Positions 38,153-49,635 of a stretch of 64,000 nucleotides of DNA are shown in pieces. Location: assembly GCA_033439255.1 (NCBI GenBank), contig CM065884.1, forward strand, positions 2,170,001 through 2,234,000, in the 5' to 3' direction. The stretch's first letter is position 1, and each line of letters opens with the position of its first letter. Both the position numbers and the translations under genes were made by a program. Under the pieces are notes generated by a model. That model saw only the letters and a program-made list of their open reading frames with translations, searched no databases and was not told where the DNA came from. The DNA is from Hericium rajendrae. Taxonomy: Eukaryota > Basidiomycota > Agaricomycetes > Russulales > Hericiaceae.

Positions 38153-40646
38153 ATGGCCTCACACTCTTTACCCTACTCCGCCTCCGTGCCCACCGTTAAC
38201 CCCGCCCACCGACCCTCACAACTCCCCTCGACCCTTTCTTCTGTCGGAATCTCTACCAGATTTGAAAGCGTTACAGGTCCCGGTCGTCTTCGTAGTGGCA
38301 GCAACAGCACCTCGAAGCTGCACTCGCATGCGCGCACTGGCTCCAACTTTTCCACTACGTCCAAGCCCCGTCCTTCTCTCCCTCTCCTCACCGATCCTCA
38401 GTCCCCCCAATCGCCAACTAAAAGAAGTTTCGCTCCCCCCATTTCTGCACCGGCGGGCAGCTCAACCCATGCCGGGGGTATTCTCCCCTCTGCATCCTTC
38501 TTCCGTCCCTCACGCCCCAATCAGCCCTCACCGGGTCCATATTCTGTCCCGCCACGTCCCCATTCTGCCGCATCTTCCGGAGGACCACATTCGCCCATCG
38601 ACCAGAGCTTCTCTTTCCAGCTGCACCCGTTGACTCAGGATGTCATCTACGATTCTGATGCGTCGGGAAGTATGCCCCATTTACCATCTGAACACGCGTT
38701 CTCTGCCACCGGGCGCATATCCCGCACATCCACCGCTGAGGACATGCCGCGCCAACTGTCGACGAAGCATACCAAGTACAGCCGCGAGCCTCTGCTCCCC
38801 ATTGGCGGAGGGCGTGCGCGTGCGGCATCCACGACCACATCCAACTCGAAGCCTTCTGTTACAAGGAACATGTCGGAGCGGAGCGGAGCGAAATCCAGCC
38901 AAGGAACCGTATCTGCCGGCGCGCTGGTGCGCAATAGCGTGGAGAAATTCAAGCTCGGAATCAGCCTTGAGTCCGTGCGGCGCTCCCTCTCCATGGGCAG
39001 CCCGAGCACCTCGCCGAACCCTCGGGGCGCAGACGGCGCGTTGTCGCCTATTTCGCAAAGTAATGGGCGTCCGACGTTTGAGACGAAACATTTTGACGAC
39101 GATCTGACGTCGCGTTACAAGTCGTCCTCGTCACCGCCTCTGCACTTGCGACGGTCGCCTTCAACCAATTTCATCTCACGCCCACCAGAAGATGGTTCTC
39201 TTTCAGCAGTGCCGCGCGCCGATCCGAAGAAAAGACGCGCTATTCGGAACTACGAGGAGCATCCGTCGCGTAACCGCTTTCTCTGTCGAGGGCGGTTTCT
39301 TACCGGTGGCGATAGCCCATGGGCCTTCATAGGGTCGCTTATCGTCGTGTTCGGCATTGCTGGGACGTGGTTTGGGACGACTTGCGTGTGGTGGTGGCAT
39401 CACGAGAGCCCAGCCGTCGCGATTGTCGGCGCTTACATGTGTCTCCTTACGGTTTCGACAATGCTTACGACGGTACGTACAGGATTAGTTTGGTGTGGCT
39501 TGACTGCTGACGAGATTGTCTCTGACAGGCTTTTCGGGATCCTGGGATCCTTCCTCGGAATCTTGATCTTGATCCACCTTACCCATCTACTTCGCCTTCG
39601 GACGGGGGTACTCGTGCTCCGTTACCCCGGGATCTCAAAGTGCGCGCTGGCGTGTGAGTATCAATATTTGCAACCCTTACTCCTATTCATCGGTCGACTT
39701 TCGAAGTGTGCGCGTCAAATATTGCCCAACATGTCAAACGTACCGACCCCCGCGTTCTAGCCATTGTAAGATGGTGAGACTTTTAATTAGTCATCTTCGG
39801 AATGCAGCTCATGCGGTCATTTCAGTGCGATAATTGTGTGGACGGATGTGATCACCATTGCCAGTGGGTAAACAATTGTGTTGGACGACGCAACTATACC
39901 TATTTTTTTGCATTTATTACTTCCGCGGTGTGTACCTCCGTTATTCTTCGCGAGACGTCGCTCATCTGACGCGCGGATCGGTGTGCAGACTCTAACGTTA
40001 TGTCTAGTTATTGTCACATCCGCCTTGCATATCTATCTCGTGACCCGCCGGGACCATGTCGACTTTAGCCATGCACTGAACGAGGCTGCAGGGAGTGCAG
40101 TTGTGTTCAGCTTGTCGATTGTCGTCGTTTGGCCTGTTGCCGCTCTGTTATCCTATCACATGCGGGTTAGTTGCTCTATTGTGTATACTGTGGTTGCTTG
40201 CTGATTGGTTTTTGCAGTTACTAATTCTCAATGTTACGACGATCGAACAGGTGGGTTGGCTGTTAGGATTCCCTGTCTGGTCGTGAGGCTTGTCCCGGAG
40301 CAATTCTTATGCTCGTCACGTTGGCTCGCGCATAGTTGATGTCTGTTTCGTGTTGCTGATGGAGTACATCTTGTGATTGCAGATTCGAAACCAAGCGCAC
40401 AAGTCGTTAGTGCCCGGCCCTGCGCCGCCAAATCCGTTCGGACACGGGAGCTGGCGTCGAAACCTTGCGGATGTGCTATGCCGGCCTGCGGGATACTCGT
40501 GGGTGGAGCCACACGCGGTTGCAACGGAGGACAAGCGAGAGATCAACCCGGGGATGCTGGAAGACGATGGGGAAGGACGGTATGAAGGGGAGGGAAATGG
40601 GTGGGGGCGAGGGACGGAGGAGGTTGATTTGGAGGCCGGCCGCTAG
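38153..40646 (+). CDS. ERF2: DHHC protein S-palmitoyltransferase, ERF2-like
   Basis: This is a membrane enzyme that attaches palmitate to cysteines of proteins such as Ras, probably at the ER or Golgi. The first 370 residues are Ser/Pro-rich and probably disordered. Membrane segments follow ([34 protein letters not shown]), then the linker [10 protein letters not shown] that precedes DHHC domains. The cysteine-rich domain is [40 protein letters not shown], with the DHHC catalytic Cys intact and split by an intron between M and C. Two more membrane segments ([37 protein letters not shown]) and the TTxE-like TTIEQ motif follow. The Pro/Gly-rich C-terminus includes [16 protein letters not shown], which is ERF2-like. 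At least six exons are seen. Confidence 0.9.
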
Positions 40647-40984
40647 CAGGTAGTAGCGCTCACTAGTACTTGTAACTTATGTAGCATGAGGCCTGGATGA
40701 CGTTGAGCAGGTCGCGGAAGGAAAATTGAGTCGGAGATTGAAACGGGGTGAGCGGGATGGGGAGATTGAGAAATGGATGGATTCATGCGCTCGGACGATG
40801 ATGGACGGCTCGGCGAAGAAAGCAAAGACGAGTGCTCTTGCGAAAGCCAGTACGAGCTCGAAGCGCGCTCCCAAGACGAAGGAGTCCGGTCCGTGCACGC
40901 TCATCCTCTCTTCCGCCTCCCGTCTCTGACCTTTCCTCAGCCTCCCGTCCCCCAAACATCCAACCCTATCCGTCCTACCACATC

Positions 40985-43900
40985 ATGAGTCCCTCTTCCT
41001 ATCCCTCCACCGCCTCCCCCTTCCCATACAACTCTTCCACCAACGGCAACAGTCCCACCGTCGGCCCCGGCATATCCGGCCATCCTCCGCCCCAGTCTCA
41101 CTACCCGCCTTACCCCAGCTCGTATCCCGCAACCCACCCTTACTCTGCCTACGCCACTCAGTATGCCCCCCAGATGATGGTCTACGGCCCTTCCCGTCCC
41201 GCCGCTCAGCCAGACCCGACCACCCCCGCCGCCCCTTTGACCCCCACAATCTCCTCTCCAGCTTCCGCCACCCATCCTGCCACAGGCAAACGCAAACGCA
41301 AGTCCGTCCCAGAGGGCCCCGACCCCGACCGATCGGACGGCGAGGCGGGTGGTTCTGGCAGCGACGTCAACCGTCCCAGCGCAGGTCAGAACAGCAGCAG
41401 TTCCGTCCTTCCCGACATCAGGAAGCGGACAAAGACTCAGAGGGCTTGCGACAGTTGTCGTAGTCGAAAGATCAGGTTCGTGCGCTCTTCGCATCCCCCT
41501 CTGTCTCCAGCCTCATGCTGGCTGCACCCTGCATGCATGACGATGTTCACTAATCCCATTTTCTCGAACAGGTGCGACATCCTTGTCGACGCTGACCCTC
41601 CTGTCTGTCAGCATTGCAAGCAATATGGCTTCGACTGCACCTTCTTCCTTCCTATTGCCGAAACGCGGTTCAAAAAGAAGAAAATGGAAGAAGAAGCTGC
41701 CGCAGAGAGAACACGATTAGAAGCCTTAGACAGGCGCACATCATCGACTCCTCATGGCGAATCGCGCCAGGCGGACGCAAGGGTTTGTGGTGTGTGGAAG
41801 ACCGATCGTCATTTGCCCAGTTCGCTTACACTTGCCCCGCAACTAGGTCCCACTTCTGAAGCACACTTATTGCATTCCAGTGCAACGATACCTTCACGTT
41901 TGTATGAGAACTACGATCTTCGGCATCATCACACATGGGAAGTGACGCAGAGTGGCGATGGCCTGATTCAAGTCACAGAACCGCAAGCGGATGACGTTCA
42001 GCTCGCACTGCCAAAACCTGTCGACATGCGCATCGAGCGCGATGTCATCGAGAAACTTGTCAACGCATACTTCACCGAGATCGCGCCGGTGTTGCCCGTG
42101 GTGACTCAGGCCGAATTCCTTGCCAGTCCTTCTCCCCCGCCTATCTTGTTGTATTCAATTTGTCTTGTCGCAGCAGCAAGGAGAGAAGTGCCCCAGAGCG
42201 TGTTCGACTCGATTCGCTACGCTGTGAACACCGTGATTAAGGCAGAAGACGTGCTGTCAACAGCATCAATTGTCAATGTACAAAGCCTCTTGATCTTGTG
42301 CATGGTTGGCGATTGCCACTCTCAATTTGTGCCAAATGCTTTGTCTGCGATGTGGATTCGATTGGGGACTGCTATCCGCATGGTGCGTTTTTCTTCGTGT
42401 CGAACGAACGTCATGCTATCAGGTCGCTCATGTTTATTCAAATTTTTCTTCTCAGGCGCAGGACTTGGGATTGCACAGAGTCGAAGCTGTCAAACAGAAT
42501 ATCGAGTTACGTCGCAGGCTATGGGGCGCTTGTGTCATCAGCGATCGATGGTAATTCTCTTTCATCTGGTCCTGTGTCTGGTCTTTCGGTCTTATGATTC
42601 TTTTGCACTTCTGTCGTCCTTCATCGGCTCCATTTGATGATTCTCATGCTAATTACCTTTTTCAGGTTGAGCTTATCATACGGTCATCCGTATATGATAG
42701 ATGTTAACGACTGTGATGCACGTTTGCCTTCGTCCGGTGACCCCAATGATGTGTATGTGGACGAACTGGTCCGGCTTAGTATCATCCTGGGCCGAGTCTT
42801 AAAGACAATATACAGGTGAGTCATAATTATCGTGGCCGCAAACAGTTGCTTATACTGGGTGTTTAGCCCATCGGGCCTGACGTTCACCAACGACGAGCAG
42901 CTGCAATCGCTTTTAACGGATATCGAAGATTGGCGAAAGAATTTACCGGAGAGCCTTCAATTCAAAGGGCCAGATACTCCAGGGAATGCAGGTACGTTGC
43001 GCATCGCACATATCCTCAATGCTCTTGGTTGATAGCTGTTCCCCATTCGCAGGTTTACTTTTCCTAATGTATTCATGTGTTTCCATGATCTTCTGGCGCG
43101 TTTTTATGCGGATCTCTTATTCCTGCCCTGTTCATCTCAAATTTGGTCTGACCGTTGAACAATGGTCTGCGCTTGTGAAAATCACGGGCGATGCCATCGA
43201 CTGGCTGGACAGACATGATCACATGTACGATGTGTGGTTAATGGTCGCATATGCTGCAACTTCGTGTGCACTGGTGCAGGTCCGTCAGTACGGCTATATA
43301 TGATGGAAGCTGGTCTGATCTGTCTTCCAGTATCATACTTGGGCACGTCGACAGGACCAGGAGGCCGCATTGAAGTTGAAAAAACTGCGAGACTGCATCC
43401 GGCGCTGGGAGAAATCACTGTCACCAGACCACATGTCCGCGCGACGCAAGGTAGGTTCACTTCCGTTTTGCATCGCATTTGACACATCAATTTGCCTACA
43501 TTCCACAGACCGCGGAGATCATTGCTCTGCTCTATGAGGCGACCCAAGGGCCTCCGCCGCCCATCGAGACGCCGGCATTGAATCCCACAGGTGGCGTTAA
43601 AGGCAAGCTGCCTCCACCACTCGGTGGATTGCAGTACGAGAAGGATCCGAGCCGGCCGGGCGGGGGAATCTTCGTGGCTCATGGCAAGCAGGCGAAGGGC
43701 GCGTATATGGAATTAGGAGATGAAACGGTTATTGACGGTAGTGATTCGGACGAGGAGGCGGAAGGTGTGTATTCGACTTGCCTTGCACGGTCTAGTACTG
43801 ACTATGTTCTATTGTCCCGCAAGGTACAGCGCTGCCACGTGAAGATGTTTCCTCATCGTCTGCACCTGCAGCTGTCCTCGCAACGGCTTCTGCACCCGTA

Positions 43901-44500
43901 AACACTATCGTTAACTATACCCCTCTAGGATCATCTGCCGTTCCTGGAGCTGGCAATTCTAACGTGAACCCAGCACTGAATGAGTCGACAGGCATACAAA
44001 CCAGCGTGCACGTGATGAATTTGCTGGACGGAACGGGCGCGGGGGCAGGTGGAGGCGCATTGGAGCAGTACGCGATGGCAGAGAACAGCTGGTTGGATGG
44101 CATTCCAGGGGGCATGTTCGATTGGGGTGAGTGAAAGTTTATCTATGGGAGCCTGGTTTCGACACCTTCGGCCATGGTATTCAACATTGAGGAAGACTGG
44201 GCTGCAGTCTTCCTTGATTACCTCATGGCTCATGGGCGAACGCAGATCTGTCGGCTTGCTTTACCTCAAGGCCATCTTGAAAGCTGATATTGATATCTGT
44301 TCCCTTTGTCAGGACAATGGGACGAGTTCTTTTCTCGTCTTGGAGGTGGCGTACCTGGGGCGACCGGCGAGACAGGGCTCCCGCTGCAACATGTCCAATC
44401 GCAGCAGCATGAGCAAGAGCAGCCGCCTCAGACAGAAGACCAGCCGAGACGCACATCGAGCTCCTTTGCTTATGCTGGGACGGCGGGTGCCAGCTAACGA
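40985..44500 (+). CDS. Zn2Cys6 transcription factor with fungal-specific domain
   Basis: This is a nuclear DNA-binding regulator whose target genes are unknown. An N-terminal Pro/Ser-rich region and a basic KRKRKS stretch precede the binuclear zinc cluster CDSCRSRKIRC...CQHCKQYGFDC (C-x2-C-x6-C-x10-C-x2-C-x6-C), split by an intron inside the cluster (phase joining IR to CDI). A basic helix (RFKKKKMEEEAAAERTRLEA) follows, likely for dimerisation. The middle homology region (fungal_trans) runs from YFTEIAPVLPVVTQAEFLAS through SIVNVQSLLILCMVGD and LGLHRVEAVKQNIELRRRLW to GHPYMIDVNDCDARLPS. The C-terminal 250 residues are Gly/Ser-rich and acidic (DGSDSDEEAEG), as for an activation region. About ten exons are visible. 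The first in-frame ATG with the conserved Ser/Pro start is at 40985. The stop follows FAYAGTAGAS near 44498. Confidence 0.88.
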
Positions 44501-44885
44501 GGAAGTGTGATTTACGGGCGTATGGTGGATGGCCTTGGTAGCGCACAGGTGCTCAAAGCGCTGGGTATAGTGTGGCTTTTTGTGGGACCACGAGCAGGTT
44601 ACTCCGAGGGGCGATGGTACCGAGCTGTAGTATTGCTGAGACAGTTTGGAAGTAGATATTTAATTTATGTATTTGTCAAGTAATCGGTATCATTTGTTCT
44701 GGAATCATGTGAGATGGAGGGCTTCGTGATGTGGAAGCTTCGTGATCCGGTGCTTGGATGGTTACTGAGTTGGTGGAGTCCCATGGACAGCAGCTGCGTG
44801 CAGCAGCAGCCGACGTCCATGTTTATTGTATAACTTATACATCATATTCCCCTTCTCGTCTCCGTCGCTCCTTCTGTCAATCACC

Positions 44886-47816
44886 ATGGCGCAGCTGCTC
44901 AAGGTCTCTGACCCCTCACCGTCTGGCCGAATTTCCCAGCTTTTACCAACTGTCAAGTGCTCGACCTGTAACCAGCCAGTCCCTCTTGACCAGCTCGGTG
45001 ATCACGTCTGCTCAGCAGTTCACTCCCCTTTAAACTCTCCCGCCATCTCTCTTTTCCCTGGATCTCAGAATGCCGTATCTCATGTCGGTTCCAAATACGA
45101 GTATACCCCCGCTCAGGGTGTTACCGCCCGCCGCTCTCGAATATCCACTGCCTCCCGCGATACCCATTCATCTTATAGTTCTCTTCAGAGCGACTCATCC
45201 CCGCAGAGCCCTGTTTTGCACTTGCCGCTATTGCCCACTACCGTACGTGACAATAGGTCAACCTTGTCTTCAATCAACACCATCCACTTTCCTCCCTCGC
45301 GCAGGACCTCTCCAAGCCCTTCAACGACCTCTCCGCGCTCCCGTAAGAGTAGTGCATATTCGAGTCATCCTCATTTCGTTTCTGGTTCCGCTCACAGTAC
45401 ATCAAACCACTCATCTGCGCTACTCGCACAAGGGCCAGCCCCCGACATGTCACGCATACTACGTGCACCATCCAATGCTAGCTCTAGATCCTCGCGCGAC
45501 ACGCTGCCTCTCGATCGTACTCGCACAGGATCCGTCAAGTCCGAAGGTCCAAGCCTTGGTTCTATTATTTCCGAAACCCATGCCCGTACACCAGATGGTG
45601 TATCCTCAAACCAACCGCGCCTTGACAGCGTGAGCACTGATCACAGCAAAGTACTTCGCGAGCCTCAACACAGCCCTCCATCATATTATCGCCCCTCCAA
45701 CACCTCCGAACGTGCAGGTCACCGCCTAGGCCAGGCCACTTCATCGTCCGCACAAGCATATCCCCATTATACCCAACAAGTTACACCGCACCTTGACATT
45801 GACACCAAGAGTGGGGGCGAGGCAGGAATGGCGGGGGTTGGAAGGAGGGGGTTTGCGGCTGTTGCGCGGGCAGCGATGTTTGCGACTACAGGTGCAGTTT
45901 CCCCCGAACAATGGAGCGCTGGTGCAATGAGGGAGACAAGGTATGACGGGCAAACGTCGATGACCAGGGGATGGCTAGAGGCTGGATGCAGTAAGTTTGT
46001 ATTCTCCTATGTGATGATCTCTCCTTGCTGGATTCCGATGGTGCTACCATGTGGCTATCAGTACACTTCATTCTGCGTTTGAATGCATTATAGGCATATA
46101 CTAATCTGGTCCTCAACAACACTTCCTTATAGCATCGAAAAACCTTCCATCACCATCTGCACATCCTCTATCCCATTCACTACCTGCGCCCCACCCATTC
46201 AGCTCGCCCTCACCTAGGGGTGATAATGATGACGTGGCGTTGCCATCTCCCGCCGTACATTCTTCTAGTGATATCGATGCTGACATCAATGGGTCCCCAC
46301 TCTCCCCCGTCTCTCCGACATACTCGCTTCCTAGTCCCCGAATCCCAAATTCAATACCTTTCCCTACCGGACCGTCGCCTCCGTTCATGGTCCCCGGGGA
46401 ACCAAAGACACCAACAACGCCGACTATGCCGTTTTTCGAGAAATACCAGAAGAAGGTCGCGGGTGCGGATACAAGTTTGGATTTAGGCGAAGAGAAGTTC
46501 CAGATGAGCCCGGCGAGCGAGTCGGACTATGGACTCGCCTATGCTGACACAGATGCTGCCGATGAAGAGAATCTTGACTCGAGGGACGAGCCGTCTAGAT
46601 CCCCGTGGATGGACAATCGTAAGTCGGGTGGAGGCGATGCCGCAGGGCTCGACATGGGAATACAGATGCTCTTGCGCTCGCCGACGAATGGTTCTATTGA
46701 TGTCCTGTCAGATGGCGATGATGGAACGAAGCCTTCTTCTATCAAGCCAGTGAAGCTGCCGACTCGTGCGCGTACTACTCCAACGCAGCGCGAGTCGGCA
46801 CGTGTTGGCTCAGGCTGCTTTGGAGTGAGCACGCGGCGCGGTGGCACGATTTCCGGTGCATTGCCGGGCTTGAGCAACGGCGAGAGAGAATGGGAAGGTG
46901 CAGGGATTAGGGATCGAGACGGAAGCGCAGCACCTAAAATGAATGGGAGACGACAGAAAGAACGGATTTGTGTCAAATGCATGACAAAGATCGAGGATGG
47001 GCGATGGATTCGAGTTGAGAGTGGAAATGGCGTTCTATGCGACAGTTGCTGGAAGGAAATGTATCTGCCGAAGGTGCGTTTGTCTGCTTGAACTTTCGCT
47101 CTTCAGCAGCAGAGTACAATGGTTTTGGCAGTCTTGTGATTGTTATATGTGCTATATTTACGAAGCCACTGACGATTGGTTTCGTTGTATAGTGTCGACG
47201 ATGTAACCAGCCAATAGAGAAGCAGGCGGTGTCCTCATCAGACGGACAGCTGAAAGGCAAATACCATCGTCACTGTTTCAATTGCCATACATGTCAGGTT
47301 CGTATAATGTTTCCCGTCATGGCAGCGAACTGATGCACACATCAGACAGCATTCCCGGACAAAACATTTTATGTTTGGGACGGAAGACCGTATTGCGCAT
47401 ATCATTATCATGAGGCAAACAACTCGCTGTGTGCCGCGGCTTCGTGTGGTATGCCGATTGAGGGGCCTTGTGCGGTATCTCACACTGGCAGCCGATACCA
47501 TCCGGAACATCTAACGTGCGAGTTTCGAGAGGATAGCATTGTCGAGAAAGAACTAGGGGGATATTGTCATGGAGTTGATGCAGGAGTGAGTCCGGGTAAA
47601 CCTTATCGCATGGGGAGTATTCAGTGCACAAAGAGGTTGGTTGAGTATTGGGAGGTTGATGGGTGCATGCTCTGCGAACAGCACATGCATTGTGTAGTTA
47701 GCTTGGAGGATGGTTTGACCATGCCTGAAAATCAAGGCAAAGGGGTAGGAGATACATGGGCAACAAAGAGGGTTACAAGATTTATTGACATTGCAGGACT
47801 GGAAAAAGTAGAATAA
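44886..47816 (+). CDS. LIM-domain protein, paxillin-like (Pxl1 type)
   Basis: This is a likely cytoskeletal scaffold at sites of polarised growth or septation, by analogy with yeast Pxl1; the role is inferred. An N-terminal CSTCNQPVPLDQLGDHVC is a small zinc-binding motif. A Ser/Pro-rich, probably disordered region of about 650 residues follows. LIM sequence lies at the C-terminus: ICVKCMTKI and LCDSCWKEM, then CRRCNQPIEKQAVSS with HRHCFNCHTCQ and PYCAYHYHEANNSLC, then CGMPIEGPC with HPEHLTCE. Zinc ligands are clear for two LIM units; a third is partial and its last part (CMLCEQH) is irregular. At least four introns are seen, for example after LEAGC (about 45991) and after YLPK (about 47074). 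The stop is at 47814-47816. Gene symbol withheld because orthology is uncertain. Confidence 0.85.
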
Positions 47817-49024
47817 CAGAAGCTCTGCAATACTATATCTGAGCAGAAGAAAACAACTGGATTGTCTCTCAGAGTCTGATCTCAAAAATGTTCTGCAGAC
47901 CAATTATTGCTGTTATACAAAAGTGTTTGCCACAGCTGTGCTATGTCAAAAGTGTCCACACCTGGCCCATACAGAAACAACCCTATACAGCTAGAACTAC
48001 ACAGTGCAGACACAAACTAACAACAGATTCATGCTCAGAAAATTATTTACATTCTGTTGATGCCTTTTGTGAATCATTTGGACTGCCCATTGTATTTCAA
48101 GTGCTCAGGAGGGAAATAGGCAATATCTCAGTAAATAACATAGCTATCAGCAAAGAGAGACTTCAAAATGTCTGCAATCTATTTTTAGTTTGTATTTGCA
48201 CTATGCAGTTCTAGCTGCACAGAATTGTTTCTGAACAGGATAAGTGTAGATATTTTTGATGCAGTGTGGCTGTGGCAAATACTTTTGCAAAGAGCAATAA
48301 GGATATTAAGGAAAAACCTACTGTACCATTTCAATTGTAGGCTCAGGTTATATAGATCACAGTGACCTCCGAGCTATGCCTAATAGTAGTTTGATCATGG
48401 CTCATATATCACTGCAAAACCCTTCACAAATTCTGATTCTCAAAGGCTCCAAAGTTATGCTTCTTGGATGCTTTTAGGACTCCTGTCAACTTGCCTTCTT
48501 GCATCCTAAAAGTGCTTCAATCTTCCATTTATTTAGCTATCCTAAGCCTAATAGATAGCTTTTTCTGGCAACCTTTTTAGATGCAAGCAAGTTCACTGTC
48601 AGACCTTTCAAGTCTCTCATCACATCTTTTCAGATATTGAGAAAAATATATAATGAGTGATGCTTCTATTTGAATACTACAGCACATCTCTGGTCCTAGC
48701 CTGCTCTTGCTTCTCATTCTCATCATTGCTAGCACACTAAAATGCTCATAATTTCTCCTTCAAGCCAAAGAACAAGTTTAAAATGTGAGCTATTGATGCA
48801 TGATCCATTTTAAGAGGCTATATGTACTGCACTGTACTGACCTTGCATGTTATCACTCAATGTTAAAAGAAGAAATGTACTGACTTGAAAACACTTTTAT
48901 TGGATATGATACTATAGCAATGAAAATTGTGAATAGAAAAGGACTCATGAGAAGGCCATAAGCTAGTGCTCACCTTCTTTCTCACCAGAGAGTACAAGTG
49001 CATAATAGGCAAGCATGTATCAAG
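47817..49024. other. AT-rich spacer, nothing recognised
   Basis: AT-rich sequence with no domain-bearing frame or RNA gene marks the right edge of the host gene island, where composition switches abruptly to repeat-type DNA. It may contain old, mutated repeats. Confidence 0.4.
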
Positions 49025-49503
49025 TGTTACAGATCACTCCAATTCTCTTTGTCTTTTTTTCTGCCATCAAGACATCATGTCAGTCATATGCTCCAGTAGC
49101 CTCATCACATGCTCACTTCCTCACATGACTTGGGACTATCCTTTACTCATGCTATTGTTTCCCTTTGGGACATCCTATTATTCTTCATCCTATTGTTCTC
49201 TATTTGGCCACCATTGTTCTCACTCTATTGTTTGACCCATTATAGTGTCTATTGTTCTTTTTTCATTGTTGTCCCAGTACTTATAGGCTTCCTGTCACTC
49301 ACTTATTTTTTTAGATTGTCCATTTTGTATTTGTATTGTACTGTATCTCCAATACAGGTCACTGTGCTGCTTGTCACTCTCTGCTCTCTCATTTCTATCA
49401 TTGTTGGTGACTTGAGTGATTCTCTGCTGTCTATAATTGAGTCTTAACACCTAGACAATCTCTCATACACCTACCTCACCTCTCTACTATTGTTCATCAT
49501 ATC
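49025..49503 (+). repeat. Tandem remnant: Gypsy LTR plus adjoining leader, heavily C-to-T decayed
   Basis: An LTR of 425 bp (49025-49449) followed by about 54 bp of leader matches the LTR and leader of the Gypsy element that starts at 49504. Compared with that copy, nearly every difference is T for C or A for G. It is an older fossil of the same family, cut short on its right side by the younger element. It is non-coding. Confidence 0.8.
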
Positions 49504-49635
49504 TGTCACGGATCGCTCCATTTCTCTCCGCCTTCTTCTCTGCCATCAAGGCATCACGTCGGTCATGTGCTCCAGCAGCCCCATCACATGTTCACTTCCT
49601 CACATGACCTGGGGCTATCCTTCACCCATGCCCTT

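Noticed and set aside
38216-39107. Overlapping antisense and alternate-frame open readings across the ERF2-like gene
   Set aside because: They are shadows of the Ser/Pro-rich coding region in a GC-rich gene, without domains of their own.
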